Shown in pieces: positions 29,025 to 40,780 of a stretch of DNA of 64,000 bases. The translations under genes were made by a program, and so were the position numbers. The stretch is from Sthenelais limicola. Its lineage: Eukaryota > Annelida > Polychaeta > Phyllodocida > Sigalionidae. Position 1 is the stretch's first letter. Every line of letters starts with the position of its first letter. The stretch is from assembly GCA_942159475.1 (NCBI GenBank), contig OW804096.1:13069871-13133870 (forward strand), given 5' to 3'. Under the pieces are notes generated by a model, which saw nothing but the letters and a program-made list of their open reading frames with translations, was not told the origin of the DNA and searched no databases.

Positions 29025-29147
29025 ATTTGTAGCTATTTGTAGGCTATGCATTTCTTTCACGATACTAAGCTGTTTCTTTATAAATCGTCGATTGCACAAT
29101 TGTCCTGATAATGTTGTATCTATGTTTCCATAACATAAGTATCCATC

Positions 29148-29326
29148 CTTTCCATCATGCATTTGGTTTTCATTTACATGTCGGGGAAAATATATCGGGG
29201 AAAATATCCTATCCTTTAACTTTCGATAAAAATGTTGGTACATATTTGTATGTCAGATTTTAACAGAATCCATCCCAAGATGGACTGTAACAGACATGCG
29301 CAATGGCACATGCAACTCCCCTTTAA
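29148..29326 (+). repeat. Family H2 copy
   Basis: Matches 55515-55690 over about 175 bases: CATCATGCATTTGGTTTTCA, AATGTTGG, TGTATGTCAGATTT, GAATCCATCCCA, CTGTAACAGACATGCGCA. Confidence 0.6.
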
Positions 29327-29568
29327 AATTACCAACATAATAAATGAGGGTAGCAAACATTAGTTATCCCTAGTTTAGAAATAAAACAATTATTAAACAT
29401 TAGTACAAACATAATTATTAATATATAATGAATAAAGTGGTATATGTAATATTATGATATTAATGAATAAACACATTTGATGCACAAACGTCATATTGAC
29501 AATTTGAGAGTGGGTTGGGGGCTAGATGGACAATCCCCCCTCCCTCCCCCCCCCCCCCCCCCCCTTAT
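29327..29568. other. AT-rich DNA with a C run
   Basis: No gene is recognised; a C-rich run at 29537-29564 precedes the family C copy. Confidence 0.5.
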
Positions 29569-29774
29569 GGTCCTGGGTAAGACCTTAAAGTGCCTGGTCC
29601 TGGGTGGGACCTTAAAGTACCTTTCTGCCTCTTTTCTCTGTCTCTCTCTCCCTTCTTCTCTATCTCTGTTTCCTGGGTATGGTCATAAACTGCCTCCTTC
29701 TCAGCTCTCCCGCCCTTGATATAACACTTCAAAGTGTTGATAAGGGCGTAAAGCAATCTCACTCACTCACTCAC
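29569..29774 (-). mobile_element. Family C retroposon
   Basis: Full minus copy with the terminal GGTCCTGGG block duplicated, as in the copy split by the LINE. A poly-C run lies on each side. Confidence 0.75.
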
Positions 29775-30144
29775 CCCCCCCCCCCCCCCCTTCCCATCCC
29801 CCACCTCCGCATCGGAGCAGCCAATACTTTACACTCTACCAAAGACGGTCTAAGTTGGACCATCTTTGACTCTACTCATTGGGGCGGAGAAAGAGGACTC
29901 ATGAAGCAAACATAACATGAAAGAGGTTCCGTGGCCTTGGAGTACAAAGGTATTTAACCCATGTATGGCCACGCAGATAAAGGTATGCGTCCTAAAGCGA
30001 ATCTTTTAATCAGAAATTGATAAACTGAGAAGATGGGTTGTCGACTAGATCAGAACACAAATCGCAACTTTTTATCGCCAACAATACGACAAGAATCCCG
30101 GTCGAAGAAGCTTGGAACTATTATGTTGCTTTGTATCTTGTACA

Positions 30145-30242
30145 TGGGTCAGATTTGCAGAAAATGTACAACTAGCAGCTCTACTCGTTTAGGGAATTCT
30201 TCTAAATTAGGCTGAAAAATGAAGACTACTGGGTATATCTGG
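30145..30242 (+). repeat. MITE-A left part
   Basis: First 98 bases of a plus copy, then unrelated sequence. Confidence 0.65.
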
Positions 30243-30479
30243 TCTTGTACAGCACATGTACATTTATCGAAATGAAATAGATGTTCTCACTATTGATGTA
30301 TATTATAAAATATTAATAGACAGTAGGAACAAGTCTCTGCTGTCATGCGCATTGCATTGTTTAATCAATGGATTAGGTTATAAGACGAAACAACGTGTCA
30401 ACCTCACAATTTAAAATTCACAATTTAAAATTCAGAGAAATACAACCTATCCTGAACCGTCTATTGACACATAGTGAAT

Positions 30480-30656
30480 TGAAATATACTGTAATGTAAT
30501 GTTATGTATTATGTAGAATGAATGATTAAGGGTGTATTATATTTAGTTAGGGCGGTCGAGGAAGAACTGCGAGGGGGCAGAGGACAAAAACCTTTTCCTT
30601 TTTTATGTGATATTGTAACTGTATATCATGAATGAATAAAAGCATGATATATATAT
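30480..30656 (+). repeat. Possible LINE 3' end
   Basis: Ends in GAATGAATAAAAGCATG followed by (AT)n, resembling the tail of the LINE at 14996. No coding part is attached. Confidence 0.35.
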
Positions 30657-30748
30657 ACATGTACAGAGAGGGATAAGCTTGTAAACCTATGTGAAGGTGG
30701 TTATATGGGTGGTGGGATTTGCAGATCCAAATTATTATTTATGGCCAA

Positions 30749-30800
30749 TCGGTACAATTGGCAGATCAACACATTTAGTCAATTCTGATAGATTAGATTA
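30749..30800 (+). repeat. MITE-A fragment
   Basis: About 50 bases from the left region (GTACAATTGGCAGATC). Confidence 0.5.
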
Positions 30801-31211
30801 GATGTTTCTCCTTTGACGAGTGAAATGTATAAGTGCTGTATCAAAGCAAGGTGTTCTGGGTACTATTTCACAGATCTGCCTTCTCCTGCTACAGCAACAA
30901 TATCTGCTCATTTCTTTGTTCACCTTTCCACTGTTTTCTTAGAAGAATGAGATAAAAAAAATCATCCAGCTGTTTCCATCGCGCAAGAAGATCAACCTCC
31001 ATTATCATATTGAACAGTATAGGTATTCATTTTCAAGGAGAGAGACCTAAAAAGTCCCCTTTTTTGATTTGCAAGGTCCTTGATTGTACCTGAAAAAACA
31101 ACCCTTTCTCCTTGATATTGGGAACGAGCCTATTTCAATCCGAAATCCGATATCCAAAATCCTCTTAGTCCTAAAGCTTGTGAAATACAATGAAAAATAA
31201 GAAACAACACA
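30801..31211. other. Intergenic, nothing recognised
   Basis: AT-rich sequence with no repeat or gene signal. Confidence 0.45.
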
Positions 31212-31415
31212 GTCTAGGCCCAAAGTTGAGAGAGTCCCTTCAAACGAAGGGAAAGCCTCTCTCCTCAAACCGCAAAGTGCCATCATAATTCCATTAAGAC
31301 CGCAAAATATCATTATATTCCAATTAAAACGCCGAGTCCTAGGCCAGGAAACCGATTAGCGAAGTAGGCTGACATACGTACCATTCTTATCTGATCTGAG
31401 GGTTTGGATCTAGAG
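31212..31415 (+). mobile_element. MITE-B, full copy
   Basis: Good copy; the right tip reads GGATCTAGAG. Confidence 0.75.
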
Positions 31416-32638
31416 TTTTTTGGTTTTTTTATTTAACATATTTATACAGCCATAAGTGATAAGGATATACAAGTGAACACTTTTATTTATAATCTTGCCG
31501 AAATACCTAAGTTCATCCTTCCCGACGGATATACAACAACTTCCCCCACCTCATACAATAACATAAATCTAGTTTGTAAATATAGGGCAAGAAAAAGTGC
31601 ACACTGTATACTAGCTACTTGAATGTTAAATGTTAAATGTCGACTCATCATTGATTTATATTTTTATTTCTACTACATATTATTTTAACTGGCTATTTCT
31701 CTAATGTCACTCAGTGAAGTATGCCTTAAAAACTTTAAACATTATTGTAATATCAGGCAATACTGAAAATATCACCGTAATGAAATGTTATTGTTCCAGA
31801 ATAAATACATTTTTCAAATCAATCAGTATTATATACTAAATGTAGTCAATTTTACAGTATGAGTTCGCCGAAAATGTTTCATTATGTTTCATTCTCAAGG
31901 TCATTCACCCCAAAACATGAACAAGTTTGAAAGATGAACTGCGTCGCAAAAGCCTTTAATGTCGTAAAAATCCAATGTCGTAAAACCCAAATGTCGTCTG
32001 CTGTAGCAAGGGTCCGATTTCCGGCCTTTAGTTTCAGGAACTCTCCACGTCTTGACAGTTATGAAGCTGACATGTCCACATGATGCCATTTTTTAACCTC
32101 ATTATATTCTTTTTTTTACCCCATTTGCTGTTTTTCCCAAACGTTCAAGCCCCAACCAAGTAACCGTGGCCGTTGACGACGATCATGTTTCGCTGCTACC
32201 ACCAATGGGTTCGATAAGGCCAACAACCGTCCGACCAGAGGGACGCCTTTTAAAATGCCACAGAAAACACCCACAAAAGCAGGAAAAAAATACTCTCCTC
32301 CCCTTCTACAATATCTAACCTTGGGTGGCCTCCGTAAATTGCCTTAATTTATTGTATTGCTTCAGATCTACATGAAGCAACGATTCTTTTTCAAGCATCG
32401 GCCATAGAAATGGACTGCATGGGCTTAAACCATTAAAAATGACATAAAGGGAAAAGGGAACACCTAGTAGGCCCACACAAGCTCGCACAGTGTTCGTTTT
32501 GTGCTCCTTTGAAACAGAACCTTTTCAATTTAATTTAGATTTAATGTATGCTGGCCCTTCAGGTACTGTCAGCGAGACATGGGATACAGAAAGGGCCAGA
32601 CATTCTATCTATTGTGCGCACCTTGCTTCAACACTATA
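31416..32638. other. Intergenic, with GTCGTAAAA motifs
   Basis: No gene is supported. At 31941-31996 GTCGCAAAA, GTCGTAAAA, GTCGTAAAA and ATGTCGTCT are spaced about 15-17 bases apart. Confidence 0.45.
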
Positions 32639-32876
32639 TGGGTCAAATTTACAGAAAATCCACATTTGACACTACTACACATCTATCAAATTCTGCTAAA
32701 TTAGAGTAAACAATGATAAAATACTTGGTATATCTGAGTATATTCTGTATTGTGTTCATTTAATAAATCTGTCTGGTTATATTGAACTGTATTTTGAACC
32801 TGATTTTCGTCTTAAATTTGGGTTATTAGAGAGGATTCGTGAAGGCCAATTGTACATTTTCTGGAGACCTAACCCA
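32639..32876 (+). mobile_element. MITE-A, full copy
   Basis: Plus copy of the TACACATCTATC subfamily with right end GGAGACCTAACCCA. Confidence 0.75.
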
Positions 32877-33165
32877 TAGGATGACAAGCCGAGGCAGGTA
32901 GACTCGGCCCACGAGAGGTATACTCGGCCCACAAGAGGTAGACTCAGCCCACGAGAGGGCTCTTTCCTCATTTGACTCGCTAACTGGGTTAGGAAAGGAC
33001 CCTGTTTATCTCACAATCTATTAGCCTTCTCTTACACTAGTAGTATGGCCCTTAGCAAGAGGCTTCTGGAGAACACATTCTTAGATACAGTGGTTCCTCT
33101 AGCCTTGATTAAAGCTGCATTCTCAGCTATTACGACAAACACATCTTACCAAACGCACTCATAGA

Positions 33166-33340
33166 TGGGTCAGACTTTCAGAAAATGTACAATTGGCAGC
33201 TGTACACATTGAGTAAATTCGGCATTGCAGTGATTCTAGCAATCTGTTTGTTATGTTAAACTGTATTTTGAACTTTATTTTGGCCTTAAAGTCGGGTTTT
33301 CTGAGAAGATTGGCGAGGTTGAATTGTACATTTTCTGAAA
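33166..33340 (+). mobile_element. MITE-A with internal deletion
   Basis: Plus copy missing about 50 bases between GAGTAAATTC and GGCATTG; it belongs to the first unit of the tandem duplication. Confidence 0.7.
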
Positions 33341-33468
33341 GTACTATATGGCTCTTAGCAAGAGGCTTCTGGAGGACACATTCTTAGATACAGTGGTTCC
33401 TCTAAACTTGCTTAAAGATGCATTCTCCGCTATTACGACAAACAAGTCTTACCAAACTCACTCATAGA

Positions 33469-33580
33469 TCGGTCAGATTTTCAGAAAATGCACAATTGGA
33501 AGAGCAACACATTTAGTGAATTATTCTAAATTAGATTGAACACTTTATAAATATCACCTCATGTATACCTTATTTGGTAC
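33469..33580 (+). repeat. MITE-A left part
   Basis: Left half of a plus copy in the second duplication unit. Confidence 0.65.
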
Positions 33581-33769
33581 ATGTTTATACAAGAATTTGA
33601 AGTCTAATCACTGAGAAAAAACTGACGCCGGTGAGCGATAATAAGTGAAGACATTATTTCAGCGGGTCCTCCAAATACGAATGAGGAAGTTTAGAAGCCC
33701 TGTAGCAAATGCAACTGAACAAAAGCCTCCAAAACATTGCTCAATTGACTTGTAAGATTTAATGGAATT

Positions 33770-33845
33770 AAGATGGCATTTTGCAATTTGAGCCGAGAGG
33801 CTTTCCCTCCGTTTGGAGGGACTCTATCATCTTTGGACCTAGACT
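33770..33845 (-). repeat. MITE-B terminal part
   Basis: Minus copy of which only the last 76 bases remain, ending TTTGGACCTAGACT. Confidence 0.65.
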
Positions 33846-33897
33846 GCATTCTCTTTGTGATTCCCTATACTATTTGTAGGGTCTCCAGGGAATCCTA

Positions 33898-34129
33898 GGG
33901 GTTAGATTCTCAGAAAATGTACAATTGCCATAGATCTGCACACATTTAGTAAATTCTGCTAACTTAGGCTGCAATTTGGTCAATTCTAGGTAAATTCGAG
34001 TATATTCGGCATTACATTGATTCTAGCAATTTGTTTGGTTAGGTTGAACTGTATTTTGACCTGATTATGTATTGAAAATGGGTTATTTGAGAAGAATGGT
34101 GACGGTGAATTTTCTGACAATTTCACCCC
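33898..34129 (+). mobile_element. MITE-A, full copy
   Basis: Plus copy with right end TTTCTGACAATTTCACCCC. Confidence 0.75.
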
Positions 34130-34453
34130 TAGGCACCCTACCCCTTCTCCTCACACTCTTCTTATAGTGAGAGCCCATAGAAGCCCCATATTGACACACA
34201 AGTAGACACCTCTAGCTAGCTATCTCTGCACTTGTAAGGCTCTAAGGAGCAGTCAATGATGCAATGGTGAAGAACTTATAATAGTTTGTCAACTGGCTAA
34301 TCCCTTATTACTGTATGGGCGGTTACAGGGGGAGGGGTGCGGACACCTGCATAGCGTATAGCGGACAATGATGAGTGGTGCTATATATATGGGGAGGGGT
34401 TAGGGGAGGGGTGGGTAGACAAAGGGAGATGTAACGGTATCTCTCCTACTCTA

Positions 34454-34690
34454 TGGGTCAGATTGTCAGAAAATGTACAATTCACCTGCATCAATTCTCT
34501 CAAATCACCCAGATTTAAGAAAAAAGAAAAGCTCCAAAATGCAGTTTAACATAGCAGAACTGATATTTTAAATCAATGCGATGCCAAATATACTCAGATA
34601 TACCCGGTATTCATCATTTTTCTGCCAAATTTAGCAGAATTTCCTAAGTGTGTAGATCTGCCAATTGTACATTTTCTGAAAATCTGACAC
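34454..34690 (-). mobile_element. MITE-A, full copy
   Basis: Minus copy with TGGGTCAGATTGTCAG at the left end. Confidence 0.8.
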
Positions 34691-34839
34691 CTATGCTCCC
34701 TTCAGATGTTGTGTCTGTGTGTGGAGGGGGTGGGGAAAACTGTAAGTGTGTTTCAAACCTTCTTACGTTGTTTTCTAAAAACATTGTTTTATTGGCCACA
34801 GTTTAAAACAAATTTCTTACAAAAGAGGTTTATTTTACT

Positions 34840-35035
34840 TTACTTTATATCCTCTTACATTATATATTCTTAGCATATCTTCCAAATTCGGTAACTGTCG
34901 GAAGAAATGGTACCTTCGCTCTATCATATAGACATGTCGACCTTTTTGTCAATCACTTATACTCGCTCATTTGTACTCCTCTGTACTCTATGAAAGTCGC
35001 AAATAAAAAACAACTTATCTTATCTTATCTTATCT
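34840..35035 (+). repeat. Retroposon 3' end with (CTTAT)n tail
   Basis: A GCAAATAAAAAACAA block is followed by four CTTAT units at about 35013-35034. Microsatellite tails of this type mark CR1/L2-like LINE or SINE ends. AAGATAAGATAAG runs occur at about 42453-42467 and 61088-61105. Confidence 0.4.
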
Positions 35036-35403
35036 ATAGGCTATATCTGGTTGTTTTCCTGCCTGGCCATTTAAAAAAGTTAAATTAAAACGCTTTGTAA
35101 AGGTTACATAGAGATAATTCAAAGAGATGATATCTACACTCACATAAGCATATTACATTCTTTAACACATATTAAACCCAGAGTCAGCTTCAGATCAGTC
35201 AATTACGTCTCTTGTCAATTACCACATTCTGATTGATTTGTGAATATTTCTAACATTAAACTGCCAAATAAAGCATGCATTGGTTCATGGATAGTTGTAT
35301 CCCTGGACACCACCGCCACCACCGACTTATTTCTCTCTTCAAAGTGCAATATCTTACACTATATCTCTCTACCCTCTTTATCCCAACTAAACACTTCGTA
35401 CAA

Positions 35404-35633
35404 GGGCCAGATCTTCAGAAAACGTACAATTGGCCTTCACCAATCCCCTCAAATAACTCAAATTTAAGAAGAAAATCAGGTTCAAATTACATTTCAACAT
35501 AACAGATTTATTGAAGAAGACAATATAGAATATACTAAGATATACCTAGTATTTATCAATTTTTACTGTAATTTAGCAGAATTTGATAGATGTGTAGAAC
35601 AGTAGATTGTGCATTTTCTGAAAGTCTGACCCA
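35404..35633 (-). mobile_element. MITE-A, full copy
   Basis: Minus copy close in type to the one at 28374. Confidence 0.75.
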
Positions 35634-35845
35634 CAAAGTCACTTTACATTATATAACCAAGGACTCCAACGGTATTATAGACTCCTGCTTTATATGCTGC
35701 TCAAACCACACAACCTTCTACAAATATCAGGTAATTCCAAGGGTAAATTCCTTGAAAACATCCTCAAAATACCCTCAATACATACAGTCCCACTCTTCTA
35801 CGAGTTCATCTGCAGATGTGAGCTAATTGCTCAGGCACTTGTCCA

Positions 35846-36050
35846 GGGACCTGTTGCGTAATAAATCCTTAATCAAAATGTTCCTGGTTAAGCTATTCCT
35901 CCTTGTTTTTGTAAAAAAAAACAGATTCCTACTGTAGGAATAACAGAATTAGCATTATCTGTATAGCAAATTGAACTAACTTTGCTAGACAAGGCGAATT
36001 AGATAAGGAAGGAAAATATTAAGCAAGGGTTTGTTGTGCAACAGGGCCCT
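35846..36050. mobile_element. MITE-F copy
   Basis: Tips GGGACCTGTTGCGTAATAAATC and TTGTTGTGCAACAGGGCCC are inverted repeats; it is related to the copy at 20303. Confidence 0.65.
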
Positions 36051-36215
36051 ACAGAGGAGAACACCTGAGGGTGGTATTGAGCACAGGTTGTCAGTGTGTG
36101 GAGACATGCAGCAGCTACCTATGTTGTACACAAAGCACCCGTGGATAGGAGGAGTGAGGCACTTGGTATAAGGACATGTACTTCTTGTCAACCCACTGTG
36201 TAGCCTCTTGTATAT

Positions 36216-36424
36216 CGGTCAAATTTTTAGAAAATGTACAATTGGCAGCTGTACAAATTTAGCAAATACTGCTAAATTTAACTGGAAAATGATAAATACC
36301 GGGTATATCTGACTACATTTGGTATCGCATTGATTTAAAGTATCTGTTTTGCTATGTTAAACTTACATGTGGGCTATTAGAGAGGATTGGTGAAGGTGAA
36401 TTGTACATTTTCTGAAAATCTGAA
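36216..36424 (+). mobile_element. MITE-A with internal deletion
   Basis: Plus copy missing about 27 bases after GTTAAACTTACATG. Confidence 0.75.
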
Positions 36425-36484
36425 TCATGTACTTCTTGACAACCTACTGTGTAGCCTCTTGTATATAAGTCTTTGTGATGAGAT

Positions 36485-36515
36485 GGGTGGGGGGGGGGGG
36501 GGGGGGGAGGCGGGC
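36485..36515 (+). repeat. G-rich run
   Basis: A run of more than 20 G interrupted by single bases; potential G-quadruplex. Confidence 0.7.
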
Positions 36516-36583
36516 GCTATAGCTAGCTTCCCGCCAACTCCTTCAATCATCACCGGCTTGATTTATCTTAGGAACATATATAT

Positions 36584-36816
36584 TGGCGAGGTCGTCAGAA
36601 AGTGTACCTCTAAAAGTGCACCTCTAAAATAACTTTGATTCAAAACAAAAAATAAGCTTCGAAATATAGTTCAACATAACCGAACAAATTTGTAGAATGA
36701 TAACTTTACCAAATCTACTCAGGTATACCTATTTGTTATCATTTTTCAGTTTGATTTAGCTGAATTTACTAAATGTGTGGATCTGACGATTGTACTTTTT
36801 CTGATGATCTGACCCA
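36584..36816 (-). mobile_element. MITE-A, diverged full copy
   Basis: Minus copy with AGGTCGTCAGAAAGTGTAC at the left. Confidence 0.65.
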
Positions 36817-36892
36817 TGTGCGGACGTTTCGTGACATGTTGTTACTTTGACTGCTCTATACGGACTATAGCTTATCCCGTGTTAAATGTAAC

Positions 36893-36956
36893 TGGGTGAA
36901 ATCGTCAGGGAAAATGTAAGATTCGTCTTCACCAATCATCTCAAATAACCCAAATT
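36893..36956 (-). repeat. MITE-A left fragment
   Basis: First 64 bases of a minus copy (GGGTGAAATCGTCAGG). Confidence 0.65.
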
Positions 36957-37089
36957 GAATTATGTTAGTCCATTAAGAGCTCCTTGAAGAGTTATTTCCC
37001 CTGTTGTACTGTATAATAATGTTTAATGTTCTCTAGACCAGTATAGGAAGAGGTACTTTAACTATTACCTTACTCATGATGACAGATGT

Positions 37090-37180
37090 GTTATGTGGGA
37101 AGGGGAGAAGGAGGGGGAGGGGAGAAGGGGGGGGAGGAGGGGAGAAGGAATGAGGAGGAGAAGGAAGGAAGAGGGAGGGA
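37090..37180 (+). repeat. GA/GGA-rich tract
   Basis: Purine-rich low-complexity sequence; the open frames through it are artefacts. Confidence 0.65.
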
Positions 37181-37204
37181 AGTCACCCCTTGTTCACCTC
37201 AGAC

Positions 37205-37351
37205 CTGTCCAGAAAGCTACATTCCTCGAGAGTTGCAGTTCACCGCATACAGCAATGAGCTTAACCACAAGGCTAAGACTAAGGCTTAAAGCGTTAATGG
37301 GAAACACCTGACGCCTAAAAGTTAGGGGGTCATTAGGGCCTTCTGGACAGG
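37205..37351. mobile_element. MITE-E copy
   Basis: Second copy, with better tips than 5720: CTGTCCAGAAAG at the left and CCTTCTGGACAG at the right. Confidence 0.7.
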
Positions 37352-37781
37352 ACTGAACTGCCAAGAATATAATTCAGGATTCTTATACCAGGTAAACCCC
37401 TGGATTCACTTTTTAATAACACAGATAAACACAGATAAATATAGACAAATTGTATTTAGTTATTAGTTATTTTTATATGTGTTTCTCTGTTTTTATAAAG
37501 AATTTTAATCAATTTTATTTTTATGTCATATTAATTTCTGATTCAACTGGATTCTCCCTTTGCTTTCCCCCTTGTTGTGAACATCCCAGATTTCCCCTAT
37601 TATCGCTCTCTATGGCCACGCCCACAAGATGGCCTCCAGAGATAAGAGTAAATAAACCAGAGTGTGGAAAGCGCGCGATCAAGCTCTGGTGTACAAGTCG
37701 GGGCGTTGAGTTGTTGTCACCATCTGTGCTGGGAGAAGGTAAAGTAAACAAAGCGGGCTGGCCGCCACAATGGCCGCCACA
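37352..37781. other. Intergenic, no clear gene
   Basis: Carries a few CpG-containing bases around 37660-37760 and GGCCGCCACAATGGCCGCC just before a MITE. The open frame of about 140 codons spans the MITE and is not supported. Confidence 0.4.
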
Positions 37782-38015
37782 GGGTCAGATTTTCAGAAAA
37801 TGTACAATTGGCTGCTGTACACATTTAATAAAATCTGCTAAATTAGGGTACAATGTGGTCAATACTTGGTAAATTCGAGTATATTTGGCATTGCATTGAT
37901 TCTAGCAATCTGTTTGGTTAAGTTGAACTGTATTTTGAACTTTTTTTCGTCCGAAATTTGGGTTTTTTGAGAGGATTGATGGAGGTCAATTGTACATTTT
38001 CTGGCGACTTCACCA
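37782..38015 (+). mobile_element. MITE-A, full copy
   Basis: Plus copy with right-end variant GGCGACTTCACCA and CA on both outer sides. Confidence 0.8.
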
Positions 38016-39150
38016 CACAATGGCCGCCTCAATGCTGGACACTTGAGCTCCACCCGGCCCCTAATAATAGAGGGGGACAGAAAGGGGGGTCAATAATGGC
38101 TGGATTAAAGCTGTACTCTCGGCTATTATGACAAACAAAATCGTACCAAATTTACTCATAATATGACCTACAGGACTGAATTCATCAATATTCTACTGCT
38201 GTTCTCTATACAAGAATTTAAAGCATATGGACATGCTCTTGTAAATTAGAGACCAAGCTGCTCTCAAAGAAGCTTCTAAAGCAAAAAGGTGTTACATTAT
38301 TAACTAATTTACTATAGTTCAATTCCACGCGATATTCATTGAAAAGTTGAACTACCAAGCGGTGAAAGACCTTATCACAAACATTCACAACTACCGACTC
38401 TAAACAATATAGCTTTGACATCATCAAACATTTATTTTTACCATTATCAAGGATTATATGCGTATGATTATCGTCTATATATGCTTACCCAATGTTTATA
38501 TTTGTATTATTACCTCTATTAGTACCACTTATATACATGTATGAATATATTTATATAAGTCACTTCAGGAATATGAATGTGGACATTTATGAATCCCTGT
38601 AGCAAAAACGGCGGACAAAATCCTCCGAAATTATGTACATTATTTCCCGAATATAATTTCTTAAATGCACGGGTTTTTTTACAGTATAGTGTAGACAATA
38701 CTATAGCTCGGAATTGTAATTCTTGGTAGGCAGTGAGACGCACACAAAGGCAGACGACAACTGAGATGGGACTTCCGGTTATAAGAAGTAGTGAATAGGG
38801 CTTTAGTGTGAAGGGGGTGAGGGGGTAAAGGGGGTAGAGGGGGTAAAGGGGGTAAAGGGGGTAGAGGGGGGATTACAATGGTTGGAATAATAGAAGAGGT
38901 ATAAACTGCCGCCATATTGAGCGCATTGTACACCAATACGGTGCCCACAAAATGTAACGATATTAAAATTCGAGAATCATTATCATATTATAAAGAACCC
39001 AGAACTGCAGCTAGTATCGCAGCTTATTTAAAATAAATCTGCTCAGCTTAATATATCAAGCTTGGTTTGTAGGACTTGTGATTGTTATTATTGTGCTAGA
39101 ACACGTGTACACGTTTCAAAATCACTGACTGAATGGCGCGTTATCATTTC
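38016..39150. other. Intergenic, with a GGGGGTAAA repeat
   Basis: 38101-38165 matches part of the 33-kb tandem unit. An (AGGGGGTAA/AGGGGGTAG)n array lies at 38812-38868. No gene is supported. Confidence 0.5.
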
Positions 39151-39524
39151 TAGAAGTAATAAGATGAGCAAGTGAGTGAGGTTGGTTGCTTTACGCCCTT
39201 ATCAACACATTTAATATGGTTATATCAAGGGCGGGAGAGCTGAGAGGGAGTGAGTGAGTGAGATTGGTTGCTTTACACCCTTATCAACACATTTAATATG
39301 GTTATATCAAGGGCGGGAGAGCTGAGAGGGAGTGAGTGAGTGAGATTGGTTGCTTTACACCCTTATCAACACATTTATTATGGTTATATCAAGGGCGGGA
39401 GAGCTGAGAAGGAGGCAGTTTATGATCATACCCAGGAAATAGAGATAGAGAAGAAGGGAGAGAGACAGAGAAAAGAGACAGAAAGGCACTTTATGGTCTT
39501 ACCCAGGACCATAGAAGTAATAAG
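39151..39524 (+). mobile_element. Family C with tandem heads and target duplication
   Basis: The head block of about 80 bp (GTGAGTGAG to GAGCTGAGAGGGA) is present three times before the full tail (39171-39510). TAGAAGTAATAAG at 39151-39163 is repeated exactly at 39512-39524, a 13-bp target duplication. Confidence 0.8.
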
Positions 39525-40257
39525 GAGTTGGATGTATCATTGTTTTATAAATTTAACTCTGTTTACAAGTAAGTATTTAATGCTTTTCCTTTAGGGGCAA
39601 TTTTACATAGGATAATTGCTGTGAATAACTTGAGTGGTGTGTGTGATATCGACTGATAAAAGCGGTATATGTTTACATATAGTTCAGATGAAATGTGTGA
39701 CGAATTTAATATACGTTCCCTGGCACACATGTATTTTTTTTCATTAACATTCTCACTTCAATACCATAGAATCTCATGTACAATATGGAAGTACATTCAA
39801 TAAATGTTCTTTAAAAATGAAAATATCCTCATTTTTTAGAATAATGTTAAATGATAACCTGACATGGTTGACAATAATCGAATGGTAACAATGAAAATTC
39901 TTGTCAAATTTCTAATGCTTAAAAAAGCATTGTTACTTTCTGACTTGTTTCCTTGTTGTACAAATAATGACAAAGCAATATTTCATAACATATTATATTG
40001 ATTTAACCTCGGGGCAATAATACGATGATTTGTCACTGAGGAATAGTTGTTGTCAAAACTATCACTTTGCAAAATATTTAAGTAGAAAATGATATCATAC
40101 ATCATTATAATTATTAGCCATTTGATAAGAGAAAGCTTATACCCATCTGTTGCAACAAATCACATTTTTATCAACAAAGCATTTTTTTTTAGGGAGGTGC
40201 GGGGAGGCGGGGTGGGGGTGGGGGGTCCCCTGAAGCCCGTCCCTTTTCCCATTCAGA
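39525..40257. other. AT-rich intergenic DNA
   Basis: Nothing recognised, apart from a G-rich patch at 40195-40230. Confidence 0.5.
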
Positions 40258-40493
40258 GGGTCAGCTTTTCGGAAAATGTACAATTGGCAGCTGTACAAAT
40301 TTAGTAAATACTGCTAAATTAGGATGCAATTTGTTCAATACTGGGTAAATTCGAGTATATTCGGCACTGCATTGATTCTAGCAATCTGTTTGGTTAGGTT
40401 GAACTGTATTTTGAACTTTATTGTCGTGTGAAATGTGGGTTATTTGAGAAGATTAGTATAGCCGAATTCTACATTTTCTGAAAATCTGACCCG
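40258..40493 (+). mobile_element. MITE-A, full copy
   Basis: Plus copy; left tip GGGTCAGCTTTTCGG. Confidence 0.8.
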
Positions 40494-40499
40494 TCATGA

Positions 40500-40780
40500 C
40501 CACATCTGCGTGGCTAGCGAACCCGAGAGTGGAGACAGGGGGGAGGAGGAGCAAAAGACAGTTTCAACAAGTTCCCGCATTGTCACGCGGCGGCGAGACT
40601 TGCGCGAGAATCCATCAATTCGAGACTCGCTAGCTGTTGGCTGCGCATGCGCGCGCAGCGGGATCCTTTGTGCGCAGGTGTGACTGAGACACTTATTCTG
40701 ATTGGTCAATGGAGCGTGGTGGGCAGAAGAAAAGGAAAGAATACCGGGGTAAAAGATAGGCGATGCCCACTTTGTCAAAC
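40500..40780. promoter_or_regulatory. Candidate CpG-rich promoter islet
   Basis: A CpG-rich, non-repetitive segment. It contains an NRF1-type site CTGCGCATGCGCGC (40641-40654) and, about 50 bases further on, an inverted CCAAT box GATTGGTC (40700-40707). The combination is typical of TATA-less housekeeping promoters, but no first exon can be named on either side. Confidence 0.35.

Larger units (their letters stand above)
33044..33640 (+). repeat. Tandem duplication of about 303 bp
   Basis: The segment starting TATGGCCCTTAGCAAGAGGC at 33044 recurs at 33347, including CACATTCTTAGATACAGTGG, CAGCTATTACGACAAAC and the start of the MITE-A that follows. Part of this unit (GCTATTATGACAAACAAA) also occurs at 38103-38165, so the MITE landed in an older repeat and was then duplicated with it. 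Confidence 0.65.

Noticed and set aside
37450..37872. 140-codon open frame
   Set aside because: It continues into a MITE-A copy and has no recognisable domain or codon bias.
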